From positions 2,666,001 through 2,730,000 of the forward strand of contig NZ_CP167068.1 of NCBI RefSeq assembly GCF_051055405.1: a stretch of DNA of 64,000 nt. Reading direction: 5' to 3'. The translations under genes were made by a program, and so were the position numbers. The DNA is from Pseudolachnospira sp051055405. Its GTDB lineage: Bacteria > Bacillota > Clostridia > Lachnospirales > Lachnospiraceae. Position 1 is the first letter of the stretch. Each line of letters begins with the position of its first letter. Positions 42,401 through 50,594 of the stretch are shown in pieces. The notes beneath the pieces were generated by a model. The model ran no database searches, was not told the DNA's origin, and saw only the letters and a program-made list of their open reading frames with translations.

Positions 42401-43413
42401 TATTTGCCTCCTATTCTCATGCGGGGATCCAGGGCCGCTATGATCAGGTCTACCGCCAGATTTACGATAAAGAAGAGCACCCCTATGATCAACACTACCG
42501 CGCAGATTGCGTTTAAGTCTTTGTTTAACATCGCGTTGATTCCGTATCTCGAAATCCCCGGCCAGTTAAAGATCTTTTCTACCAGAAACGCATTTCCAAG
42601 CAGCGACGCAAAGTCCATTCCGATTACCGTTACTGCCGACGTCGCCGACGGACGCAGCAGATATTTCTTCGTCAATACTCCTCCCGGCAGTCCATGGCCC
42701 GTGGATACCGCCATGTATTCTCTCGTCGAGTTGTCTACCATCGACGAACGCAGCACACGCGCATCCTGTACGATCGGCCCGATCGCAAGCGACAGCGCCG
42801 GCAGCAGCAGATGCAGAAAGGCATCCCATGCCACGGAAAACTGGCCTGTCAGCAGACCGTCCAACACAAAGAGTCCTGTGATATGCGTCGGCGGCGCCAT
42901 ACTGCTGCTTAAGCGCCCTAACACCGGGATCACCGGCACCACATATCCGAACAAGAGCAGCAGCAGCACTCCCACTACGAATGCGGGAAGCGCCACGCCT
43001 ATGTAGGAAAATATCCGGATGATTCCATCGATCCAGGTATTCTTGTGCTTTGCCGCAAGGATTCCCAATATAAAAGAGCCTCCCACGATAAGAACACCAG
43101 TCAATAAGATCAATTCCAACGTAGCGGGGAAAAACTGAACGACATCATCTACTACGGCGCGCTTGGTGATAAAGGAGTTTCCAAAGTCCCCCTGGACTAC
43201 ACGGCCCAGCCACTTCACGTACTGTACCGGCAGCGGGTCATAAAGGTTCATCTCCTGGCGCAGCGTTTCTTTCGCTGCCTCCGACGCACGGCTTCCCAGG
43301 GCAATGGTCGCTACGTCTCCGGGAACGACCCGGGCGATCGTAAAGATCAGGATCGACGTTCCCAGCAGCACGAAGATTCCCATGAATATCCGCTTTAATA
43401 AGAATTTTGCCAT
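42400..43413 (-). CDS. Oligopeptide ABC transporter permease, OppB-like
   Basis: 337 residues, six helices: KRIFMGIFVLLGTSILIFTIARVVPGD (read as LLGTSILIFTIARVVPGD), VQYVKWLGRVVQGDFGNS and the EAA loop near STGHGLPGGVLTKKYLLRP. It is the first gene of the opp operon and is preceded by a very strong GGAAAGGAGG site. A short leader reading frame ends exactly at that site. No binding protein gene (oppA) is present in the operon or the window. Confidence 0.94.
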   Translation of the reverse strand: MAKFLLKRIFMGIFVLLGTSILIFTIARVVPGDVATIALGSRASEAAKETLRQEMNLYDPLPVQYVKWLGRVVQGDFGNSFITKRAVVDDVVQFFPATLELILLTGVLIVGGSFILGILAAKHKNTWIDGIIRIFSYIGVALPAFVVGVLLLLLFGYVVPVIPVLGRLSSSMAPPTHITGLFVLDGLLTGQFSVAWDAFLHLLLPALSLAIGPIVQDARVLRSSMVDNSTREYMAVSTGHGLPGGVLTKKYLLRPSATSAVTVIGMDFASLLGNAFLVEKIFNWPGISRYGINAMLNKDLNAICAVVLIIGVLFFIVNLAVDLIIAALDPRMRIGGK

Positions 43414-43419
43414 TGCGTT

Positions 43420-43479
43420 TTATCCCTCCTTTCCTTTCTCACAATCTTGTAGAAGCCTCTGAACAATAAATATATCCAT
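43420..43479 (-). CDS. Possible 19-residue leader peptide before oppB
   Basis: ATG to TAA, 19 residues (MDIFIVQRLLQDCEKGKEG), with GGGAGGG 12 bases upstream. Its last codons contain the ribosome site of oppB and its stop lies 6 bases before the oppB ATG, so translation of the two could be coupled. No known family; it may be chance. Confidence 0.35.
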   Translation of the reverse strand: MDIFIVQRLLQDCEKGKEG

Positions 43480-43545
43480 TTCCGCTAAATCCCTCCCTTG
43501 CTTTCTTCTTGGCTTGTTTAAACACAGTGTATCTTATATAACAAA

Positions 43546-43568
43546 GTGGCGAAAATACCTTCCGCCAC
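43546..43568 (-). promoter_or_regulatory. Leader hairpin of opp operon
   Basis: GTGGCG and CGCCAC form a stem followed on the minus strand by TTTGTT, within the long opp leader. It could act as an attenuator. The rest of the 562-base gap 43414-43975 is AT-rich and holds the leader, the promoter and the terminator listed here. Confidence 0.45.
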
Positions 43569-43718
43569 ATAATTCTCTTTTCGCAAGTCTCCATCGTCAT
43601 TCTTTAACACTGTCCGCATGTTCCAGTATTCGTTTTCTTATCCCAGACCGCTCAAAATAATTCTGTTTTTTTCTCTTTTAACCGCAATATTTTCTTTCCA
43701 TATCACACATTTTAAATG

Positions 43719-43748
43719 ATTATACAGTCTTTCTTCAATGTATGGCAA
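43719..43748 (-). promoter_or_regulatory. Likely promoter of opp operon
   Basis: TTGCCA (43748-43743), 18 bases, perfect TATAAT (43724-43719). It implies a leader of about 300 bases before oppB. Confidence 0.65.
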
Positions 43749-43873
43749 GTACAAATATGAAAACTTTTTTTGTCTTTTAAATACAAACGCTTTTCTATCG
43801 CTTTCTTTTATTTATTTTTTTGTCATATTTTCTATTTTTTTAATATAATCCTCTTGCTCTCATAATTAAAATT

Positions 43874-43915
43874 AAGCCTGATTGGCATATTTCATCATAG
43901 AGGCCAATCAGGCTT
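43874..43915 (-). terminator. Terminator of serC-serA-DUF1015 operon
   Basis: AAGCCTGATTGGC and GCCAATCAGGCTT (13 bp) around a 16-base loop, followed on the minus strand by AATTTTAATT. Confidence 0.88.
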
Positions 43916-43975
43916 TGGGAGAATGATTCCAGTCCTCCCTTCTCGTCAGATCGGAATCATGAGAACAGGCGCTGT

Positions 43976-45223
43976 TTACTCTCCAAGCTCATGTAAAAAC
44001 AGACCGCTGCGCAACTTTGGCTCAAACCACGTAGATTTCGGCGGCATCGTATTTCCAGAATCCGCAATATCCATCAACTCGTCCATTCCCGTCGGGTACA
44101 TGCTGAACGCTACAGCCATCCCGCCGTCTACCAGACGCTCCAATTCCGTAACGCCACGGATTCCACCGATAAAGTCAATACGCGAATCTTTTCTGGGATC
44201 GCCAATACCAAGGATCGGCGTTAACAAATTTTCTTGAAGAATGGAAACGTCCAAGCTGCGGACCGGATCCTTCTCGTTGAAACTTTCTGGCCTTGCTTCC
44301 AGCAAATACCACATCCCGTCCAAATACATCCCAAAAGTATGGCGGCGCTCCGGACGGCAATGCTCCCCCAAATACTGGAATACTTTAAATTTCTCTTGAA
44401 CCTTCTCCAAGAAGGCCTCCTGAGACAACCCATTCAGATCACAGACCACCCGGTTATAATCCAAAATGTGAAGCTCCTCGCTTGGAAATGCCACTGCCAA
44501 AAAGTAGTTAAATTCTTCTGTTCCATCAAAATCCGGCTTTTGTTCCCGACGGCGCAGCCCAACTTTAACCGCGGACGCCGCCCGGTGATGACCGTCTGCA
44601 ATGTAGAAATCCGGTATCTCCTGAAACGCGCGCTCCAGCTCTTTTACCGTTTCCTCACAAGAAATCACCCATACCGTATGACGTACGCCGTCCTCCGCCG
44701 TAAAATCATACTCCGGCTGATGGTTTGCCATCCACTCCCGCGTCAAATGAGATAATTCTTTGGAGGAACGATAAGTTAGAAAAATAGGTCCTGTATTCGC
44801 ATTACAAGTATCCACATGGCGAATCCGATCCTCTTCTTTTTCCGCACGGGTCAGTTCATGCTTTTTAATTCGGTTTTCCAAATAGTCATCGATAGAAGCG
44901 CAGCCAACGATCCCCGCCTGAGAACGTGCTCCCATAATCTGGCGATAAATATAGTAACAATTTGCTTCTTCTTTTAGATAAACGCCATCTTCGATCATCT
45001 GCTTTAAGTTCGAAGCAGCTTTTTCATAAACTGCGTCCGAATACAGATTCACTGATGGTTCCAAATCTATCTCCGCTTTATCTACATGCAGGAAAGAATA
45101 AGGATTTCCTGCCGCCATCTGGCGAGCTTCCTCGCTGTTCATCACGTCATACGGTAATGCCGCCACCTTTGCTGCCACTTCTTTTTCCGGCCGTAACGCG
45201 GCAAAAGGTCGAAATACTGCCAT
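43976..45223 (-). CDS. DUF1015-family protein in serine operon
   Basis: 415 residues, full-length paralogue of the protein at 28140-29378, with the same blocks: AALPYDVMNSEEAR, IKKHELTRAEKEEDR, CNANTGPIFLTYRS, FYIADGHHRAASAV and NTMPPKSTWFEPKLRSG. It is 72 bases after serA, in the order serC-serA-DUF1015, and the operon ends with the terminator behind it. No serB-type phosphatase gene is visible. By position and the SerK-like DGHHR motif it may act on O-phosphoserine; that is inference. AAAAGGAGG precedes the ATG. Confidence 0.93.
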   Translation of the reverse strand: MAVFRPFAALRPEKEVAAKVAALPYDVMNSEEARQMAAGNPYSFLHVDKAEIDLEPSVNLYSDAVYEKAASNLKQMIEDGVYLKEEANCYYIYRQIMGARSQAGIVGCASIDDYLENRIKKHELTRAEKEEDRIRHVDTCNANTGPIFLTYRSSKELSHLTREWMANHQPEYDFTAEDGVRHTVWVISCEETVKELERAFQEIPDFYIADGHHRAASAVKVGLRRREQKPDFDGTEEFNYFLAVAFPSEELHILDYNRVVCDLNGLSQEAFLEKVQEKFKVFQYLGEHCRPERRHTFGMYLDGMWYLLEARPESFNEKDPVRSLDVSILQENLLTPILGIGDPRKDSRIDFIGGIRGVTELERLVDGGMAVAFSMYPTGMDELMDIADSGNTMPPKSTWFEPKLRSGLFLHELGE

Positions 45224-45295
45224 GATCGATTCCTCCTTTTCTCTCTATATGAATCCTTTTCTAAAATTCCATTCCATAAATCCCAACAGAACTCC

Positions 45296-46213
45296 CTATT
45301 GAACGCAAAACCGTCTTACAATATGTTCCACGATTTCCTCTCCAATATGCTCCTGAGCCTCGGCTGTAGAAGCTCCTATATGAGGCGTAACAGAAACCTT
45401 CGGATGAGAACACAGACGAAGGTTCTTTACCGGTTCTTCCTGATAAACATCCAGGCCAGCAGCTGCTACCTTCCCGTTTTCCAAAGCTTCCAGAAGCGCC
45501 TCTTCATCGACCAATACGCCGCGCGCTGTATTGATAATGCATACTCCATCTTTCATCTTTGCAATATTTTCTTGGTTAATCAATGGCTGTGCATCTTTCC
45601 CCGCAGGTAAATGCAGCGAGATGAAATCTGCTTCTGCCAACAATTCATCCATGGATACCCAAGAATATTCTTCCGCTTCTACTTTTGGACCGCTCCGATT
45701 GGTATAGATCACTTTCATGCCAAGAGCTTTCGCCCTTTTAGCCGTCTCTGCTCCAATCCTGCCAAATCCAATCAAACCCAAAGTTTTTCCGTAGATTTCT
45801 ACACCCGTACAAGCCTTTTTCTCCCAGGCTCCGTTACGCATGCTTACATTGGCAAATGCCAGGTTCCTAGCGACTGCGAACAAGTGTCCAATGGCCAACT
45901 CTGCCACAGAAGCGCTGCTGGCGTTCGGCGTATTTTTTACCTCGATTCCCTTTTCGTTCGCATAGGACACATCAATATTATCGACCCCCACGCCGCCGCG
46001 GATAATCAGTTTCAACCTTCCGGTCTCTGCCGCCGCGTCCAATACCGGCTTTCTTACCTTCGTCGCTGAGCGCACTACCAGCGCATCAAACGTTTTTACC
46101 TGCTCCGCCAAAGCTTCCGGCTCGAAAAACTGAGTGACAACCTCAAAACCCAGCTCTTCCAGACGCTTTACCGCACTTTTGGCCATTCCGTCCGTCACTA
46201 GAATACGAATCAT
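45296..46213 (-). CDS. serA: Phosphoglycerate dehydrogenase, short form
   Basis: 305 residues of the D-2-hydroxyacid dehydrogenase family; oxidises 3-phosphoglycerate in the first step of serine synthesis. NAD site LGLIGFGRIGAETAKRAKAL, catalytic NTARGVLVDEEALL and PHIGASTAEAQEHIGEEIV are present. It lacks the C-terminal ACT and intervening domains of long SerA, so no serine feedback domain is seen. The ATG at 46213 has GAGGAGG before it. It lies 11 bases after serC. Confidence 0.93.
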   Translation of the reverse strand: MIRILVTDGMAKSAVKRLEELGFEVVTQFFEPEALAEQVKTFDALVVRSATKVRKPVLDAAAETGRLKLIIRGGVGVDNIDVSYANEKGIEVKNTPNASSASVAELAIGHLFAVARNLAFANVSMRNGAWEKKACTGVEIYGKTLGLIGFGRIGAETAKRAKALGMKVIYTNRSGPKVEAEEYSWVSMDELLAEADFISLHLPAGKDAQPLINQENIAKMKDGVCIINTARGVLVDEEALLEALENGKVAAAGLDVYQEEPVKNLRLCSHPKVSVTPHIGASTAEAQEHIGEEIVEHIVRRFCVQ

Positions 46214-46224
46214 GGTGTCCCTCC

Positions 46225-47310
46225 TCAATGTTTTTTCTCAAAGTCCTTCATAAAGTCGACTAATGATTCCACGCCTTCTATCGGCATCGCATTGTAAATG
46301 CTGGCCCGCATACCGCCTACCGTTCGATGCCCTTTCAGATTTTCAAAACCAGCTTCTTTCGCTGCCTTTACAAATGCAGCGTCCAATTCCTTATCCCCAG
46401 TCACAAAAGGCACATTCATCAACGAACGGTCTTCCGGTACTACAGTTCCATGGAATAAGCTGCTTTGATCCAGATAATCGTAAAGGATTTTCGCCTTTTT
46501 CTCATTATGCTCCTTCATCGCTGCAAGGCCGCCGCGGCGTTTCAGCCATTGGAACACTTTTCCGCAGATATAAATCCCATAGCAGTTAGGCGTATTGTAC
46601 AGAGAGCCCGCATCCGCATGAATCTTATAGGTCAGCATAGTAGGCGTGCCTGGCAATCCTTCCTCCGGAATTAAATCCTCGCGAATAATCACAATAACCA
46701 TTCCAGCAGGCCCAATATTTTTCTGTACACCGCCGTAGATCAAGCCATACTTGGTCACATCCACCGGCTCGGATAAAAAGCAGGAAGAGACATCCGACAC
46801 CAAAATTTTCCCTTTGGTGTTTGGCAGTTTCTTATATTTGGTTCCATAAATGGTATTGTTTTCACAAATGTATACATAATCCGCATCCTCGCTGATCGGA
46901 AGATCCGAACAATCTGGGATATAGGAATAGGTCTTATCTTCAGAACTTGCAATCTTGTTGGCTTTTCCATATTTGGCTGCTTCCTGAAAGGCTTTCTTTG
47001 ACCACTGTCCCGTAACAATATAATCCGCCACACGATTTCTCATCAGATTCATCGGAATCATGGCAAACTGCTGGGAAGCCCCTCCTTGTAAAAACAAAAC
47101 TTTATAATTATCTGGAATACCCATCAAGTCTCTCAGATCTGCCTCAGCCTCATCTAAAATCCCCTGAAAAACCGCGGAGCGATGGCTCATTTCCATCACA
47201 GACATCCCACATCCACGGTAATTTAGCATTTCTTCCGCCGCTTCTTTTAAGACTTCTTCTGGTAATACCGCGGGTCCTGCTGAAAAATTATAAATTCTGT
47301 CGTTACCCAT
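46225..47310 (-). CDS. serC: Phosphoserine aminotransferase
   Basis: 361 residues, class V PLP aminotransferase for the second step of serine synthesis. Starts MGNDRIYNFSAGPAVLPEEV, with LQGGASQQFAMIPMNL, the PLP lysine region YGGVQKNIGPAGMVIVI and the C-terminal GHRTVGGMRASIYNAMP. ATG 47310 follows GGGAGG. It is the first gene of the operon; the upstream 47311-47534 is AT-rich with several alternating TATA tracts and no T-box or other riboswitch that I can recognise. Confidence 0.96.
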   Translation of the reverse strand: MGNDRIYNFSAGPAVLPEEVLKEAAEEMLNYRGCGMSVMEMSHRSAVFQGILDEAEADLRDLMGIPDNYKVLFLQGGASQQFAMIPMNLMRNRVADYIVTGQWSKKAFQEAAKYGKANKIASSEDKTYSYIPDCSDLPISEDADYVYICENNTIYGTKYKKLPNTKGKILVSDVSSCFLSEPVDVTKYGLIYGGVQKNIGPAGMVIVIIREDLIPEEGLPGTPTMLTYKIHADAGSLYNTPNCYGIYICGKVFQWLKRRGGLAAMKEHNEKKAKILYDYLDQSSLFHGTVVPEDRSLMNVPFVTGDKELDAAFVKAAKEAGFENLKGHRTVGGMRASIYNAMPIEGVESLVDFMKDFEKKH

Positions 47311-47534
47311 TTCGATTCCTCCCATCTTTCTTGAAAGCGCGCACACTTTATTGAATATTTTACTGTTTTTGTTTTATCTTCCCTCTACTCATTTTTATAG
47401 ATTTATTTTAACGATAGTTTTTCCTCTTTTCCATATAGCCGTTCTACAAATTCCCAACTTTTTTTTGTAGACAATATACGACAACCATACTTCTATATAC
47501 TTTTTATATATAAGGTTAAAGAATTTGGCTTGGC

Positions 47535-47721
47535 GGAATTTCCTATTGAAGAATAAAGAATTTCGCTCTGCGAAATTCTTCGCCTGCGGCGGGGCAGCTT
47601 TGCTGCCATCTTCCATTCCGCCGCAGTACCCTCGCTTCGCTGGGGCAGACCCTGCGATCCTTAGCGGAGCGTTTTTTTATTCTATAGGAAATTTCAGCGA
47701 AATTTCCTATAGAATAAAAAA
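47535..47721. repeat. MITE-like element with nested hairpins
   Basis: The left end GGAATTTCCTAT recurs inverted at the right as ATAGGAAATTTC. Inside are the AAGAATTTCG-CTCTG-CGAAATTCTT palindrome (47556-47580), CGCCTGCGGCG, GGCAGCTTTGCTGCC and further GC-rich hairpins. The right end is a perfect 23-bp stem (47673-47695 with 47699-47721). No coding capacity is evident. This and the next terminator fill the serC upstream gap. Confidence 0.7.
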
Positions 47722-47773
47722 GAAAGCCTTACGGTTTTGTGGCAATCGCCACCGCAAAACCGTAAGGCTTTCT
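47721..47773. terminator. Strong bidirectional terminator
   Basis: A 19-bp perfect stem begins AGAAAGCCTTACGG and ends CCGTAAGGCTTTCT, with an inner TGGC/GCCA pair. T-rich on both sides. It ends the minus-strand gene that stops at 47807. Confidence 0.88.
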
Positions 47774-47806
47774 CTTTCTTTCCATCCTCTCCCTCTCAAA
47801 ACAGCG

Positions 47807-48247
47807 TTACGCATCCTCCCGTGCAGTCAAGTCCGCAGTCCAAGAAGACATCCGAATCCCATTTCGAAAAGAAATTCCGACATTATAATAAGTCTTTTCA
47901 TCAATCTGAATCAACGTCTCTGTGCCAGAGTATACGCCGTCTTTTGAACGATAGGTGGAAATAATGCTGTCTCCCACGATCTCAAATGTCCCTGTCAATG
48001 TTCCCAGTTCCGGATTGGAAGACTCCCACCGCAGCGTCATGTTAGAAGACGTCGGAGAAATGGTATAGATATTTGTAAAGCGAGTCGGCTGTTCCGTCAA
48101 AACCTCCATGAAGCCTTGCAGGGACCATTTGTCTTCCCGGCGGATCACTTGCACCTCGCCAGCCAAAGCCGATGCGCCCCCTTCCTCATCATAATAGATT
48201 CCCGAAGCTTTCCATCCCATCGTCCGATAAAAATATGTATGCTTCAC
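47807..48247 (-). CDS. Hypothetical protein, 146 aa
   Basis: I do not recognise the family. 146 residues, no signal peptide or membrane helix, beta-rich pattern with repeated short strands (FTNIYTISPTSSNMTLRWES, GTLTGTFEIVGDSIISTYRS, KTYYNVGISFRNGIRMSSW), which could be a small lipocalin-like or beta-barrel fold. The start is GTG at 48247 with an excellent GGAGGAGG site, so it is likely a real gene. It is a single-gene unit ending in a strong terminator. Confidence 0.75.
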   Translation of the reverse strand: MKHTYFYRTMGWKASGIYYDEEGGASALAGEVQVIRREDKWSLQGFMEVLTEQPTRFTNIYTISPTSSNMTLRWESSNPELGTLTGTFEIVGDSIISTYRSKDGVYSGTETLIQIDEKTYYNVGISFRNGIRMSSWTADLTAREDA

Positions 48248-48533
48248 GTTACCTCCTCCATGCTTCCTTCAAAGCCATCGACTTCGTATTTTCACGCTCT
48301 ATTATAGCGGAACTTCTTCCTTTACGCTACTAGAAATCGATGTTTTCTCAAAAATTCTTTTCCAGTCCACATGGAGGAGCGAATTTGCAAAATCTCCTTT
48401 GATTTACGGCTAATATTCCTTGTTTTTAGGATAGGATTCATGATGGATCTATTCTATTTTTACATTTATAATATTTTTATAAAACACCTATATTTTAAAA
48501 TTGTACTTTTATCTGAAAAAGGAGGATTTCTCT

Positions 48534-49016
48534 ATGGAAGAAAAAAGAACTACTTACTTCCTGGATGGGCTAGAAGAAAATCTTCTTCTCGTCCCACTGA
48601 TTGCTAGTATTTTTCTAGTTATCTTGGACTTTATTCTTGGCTTTATCCTTGGTGCTACCGCACCGATAACGTTATTCTGCCAACAGTTATCCTATTATTT
48701 ATTCGCCTGGTATATCTCGATCGTGCTTGGTGTTACCATTAAAAAACGAATGTATCTAGTAGTAGACATCTTTTCCAAAATGTTCCCCAAAAGGCTTCAA
48801 AGGGGTGTCGCTATTATCAACGAACTTTTTGAACTCATTGCTATTTGTGTATTCCTATTTGTCAGCTTCCAAGTTGTCGGTAAATATGTAGGCGTGGTCA
48901 ATGAGAATGCCAATCACATTCCCCTCATTATCGCCTACGCCTCTCTTATTCCTGGATTCACCATTGCTTTTATTCGGAAGATAGAACGCTTTGTCAAGGA
49001 GGGAATAAAATCATGA
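48534..49016 (+). CDS. TRAP transporter small permease (DctQ)
   Basis: 160 residues with four helices, matching the DctQ subunit of TRAP carriers, which use a sodium gradient to import carboxylates or sugar acids. Segments: LLLVPLIASIFLVILDFILGF, QLSYYLFAWYISIVLGVTIKKRMYLVVDIFSKMFP (read as FAWYISIVLGVTIKKR) and IPLIIAYASLIPGFTIAFIR. AAAAGGAGG precedes the ATG. Its end overlaps the large permease start as ATGA. The 286-base gap upstream is AT-rich with TATAAT-like tracts but no promoter pair I can defend. Confidence 0.9.
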   Translation: MEEKRTTYFLDGLEENLLLVPLIASIFLVILDFILGFILGATAPITLFCQQLSYYLFAWYISIVLGVTIKKRMYLVVDIFSKMFPKRLQRGVAIINELFELIAICVFLFVSFQVVGKYVGVVNENANHIPLIIAYASLIPGFTIAFIRKIERFVKEGIKS

Positions 49017-50335
49017 TACCAATGTTTCTAATCCTATACTTTGGTTTAATGCTCCTTTTCGGTACGCCTCTGATATACACGATTGTGATCGCTGTACTTT
49101 CTATTCCCATATTCTTTGGCACTAGTACGTTAGAATTGACCACTATGGTCGAGGCATTTGTGCAAGGCTCTATTAATACGAATACAGGCCTTACGATTCT
49201 TCTCTTCATTCTTGCCGGGGAGCTGATGAGCCGTGGCCAACTGACCGAAAGGATTTTTAATGTTTTCGCGTACTTTCTCGGCAAAAAGAAAGGCTTTATG
49301 CCCATCCTTTCCATTGCAACTTGTATGTTTTACGGCGCTATCTCCGGTTCAGGCCCCGCTACTACCGCCGCCGTAGGTGCTATGTGCTATCCAATGCTGG
49401 TACAGATGGGATATGATCGAATTTTTTCTGCAGCTATTCTTGTAACTGCAGGATGCCTGGGTATGGTCATTCCGCCTTCTGTCCCCCTGACCGGCGTAAA
49501 TGCACTTTCCGGCGGCCTCGATCTTACCGTACTGTATGCGGTTTCCGCCGTCGTCGGTGTGGTCGCTGGTTTCTTGATTATACTCTATGCTTATTTCTAC
49601 TGTTTGCGTAAAGGAAATGGGGATCAAAAAAAGATCAATGCCTGGGTAGATAGTCTTCGTTCTCGTGGTTTCGCCTCTATTATAAAAGAAAGCATCTGGG
49701 CGCTTCTAACACCTGTAATCATTCTTGGTTCCATTTTTTCTGGTCTTGCAGATACCGCTGAAGCCGCTGCACTTTCTCTCATTTATGCAGTCTTTGTCAG
49801 CCTATTCATCTATAAGACCTCCACCTTCAAAGATGTCATAAAAACGTTGAAAAAGAGCGCCATCAATGGTGCGCCTATGCTAATCATGCTTTCTTTCGCA
49901 CAGGTTTTCAGCACCGGCCTTGCCGCTACCAACTTAGCCAATGTACTGACGAATGGCATCTTGGGCAACAACATGTCTCCTACCATTCTCATGTGTACAT
50001 TCTGCATCCTGATGTTAATCATGGGTTGTGTAAATGGTTTAAACTGGATTCAGCTTCTGCCTTTACTCTTCCCGATCATGGTACAGACTGGCTTGGAACC
50101 CTTTACTTGCTGTGTCGCTCTCGTTTTAACACAGGCCATTGGCCTTTGTACCCCTCCAATTGGCCTTTGCCTCTTTGTCATGCAGCCTATGGCAAAATGC
50201 TCTATCGGGGAACTTGGAAAAGCGATGTTACCGTATCTCGCCATTCTGGTCATTCTCGTATTTATCCTGGTCCTTTGTCCCGGCTTATTTGAAGTTTTTA
50301 CGGCAAACGGATACGTTCCTGGTATAAATGGTTAA
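49013..50335 (+). CDS. TRAP transporter large permease (DctM)
   Basis: 440 residues, about twelve helices of the DctM family: ELMSRGQLTERIFNVFAYFL, YGAISGSGPATTAAVGAMCYP, AAILVTAGCLGMVIPPSVPL and ALVLTQAIGLCTPPIGLCLF (read from CVALVLTQAIGLCTPPIG). It forms the transport channel with DctQ. No extracytoplasmic DctP binding protein is encoded beside it or elsewhere in the window. A strong terminator follows. An AraC-type regulator gene lies downstream on the same strand and may control it. Confidence 0.94.
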   Translation: MIPMFLILYFGLMLLFGTPLIYTIVIAVLSIPIFFGTSTLELTTMVEAFVQGSINTNTGLTILLFILAGELMSRGQLTERIFNVFAYFLGKKKGFMPILSIATCMFYGAISGSGPATTAAVGAMCYPMLVQMGYDRIFSAAILVTAGCLGMVIPPSVPLTGVNALSGGLDLTVLYAVSAVVGVVAGFLIILYAYFYCLRKGNGDQKKINAWVDSLRSRGFASIIKESIWALLTPVIILGSIFSGLADTAEAAALSLIYAVFVSLFIYKTSTFKDVIKTLKKSAINGAPMLIMLSFAQVFSTGLAATNLANVLTNGILGNNMSPTILMCTFCILMLIMGCVNGLNWIQLLPLLFPIMVQTGLEPFTCCVALVLTQAIGLCTPPIGLCLFVMQPMAKCSIGELGKAMLPYLAILVILVFILVLCPGLFEVFTANGYVPGING

Positions 50336-50345
50336 AGAACGCAAA

Positions 50346-50400
50346 ACGATATCAAAAACGCCTCCCGCCCCTCTTTGGCGGGAGGCGTTTTTGATATCGT
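50346..50400 (+). terminator. Terminator after TRAP genes
   Basis: A perfect 24-bp stem (ACGATATCAAAAACGCCTCC and its complement at the ends) around a 7-base loop, with GGCGTTTTTG on the descending arm. Very strong. Confidence 0.9.
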
Positions 50401-50594
50401 GTAGGATTTCTTTCTATATTATTTTCTTGTGCTTTTCTTAAAATTAGGCTATACTTTTTCTATACTTTTTAGGTAAACGCAAACAAGCTTAGCGAGTTTC
50501 GCAAATGCCTATTATACTTTCTGTTGAAAGGAGACGAAGCTTCCCGCTGGCAAAGACATTCTCTATCCTAACTGCCAACGAAAAGCCAGGATAT

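Noticed and set aside
34012..43413. Nicotinate/pyridine degradation cluster
   Set aside because: The NicX resemblance is limited to the metal site, no other pyridine-degrading genes are present and the neighbours point to peptide or amide substrates.
47311..47534. T-box or serine-responsive leader before serC
   Set aside because: No specifier loop, no conserved T-box sequence and no antiterminator pair could be found.
47395..47616. 73-codon open frame in the serC upstream region
   Set aside because: It runs through the palindromic repeat element and AT-rich promoter DNA; no ribosome site or family.
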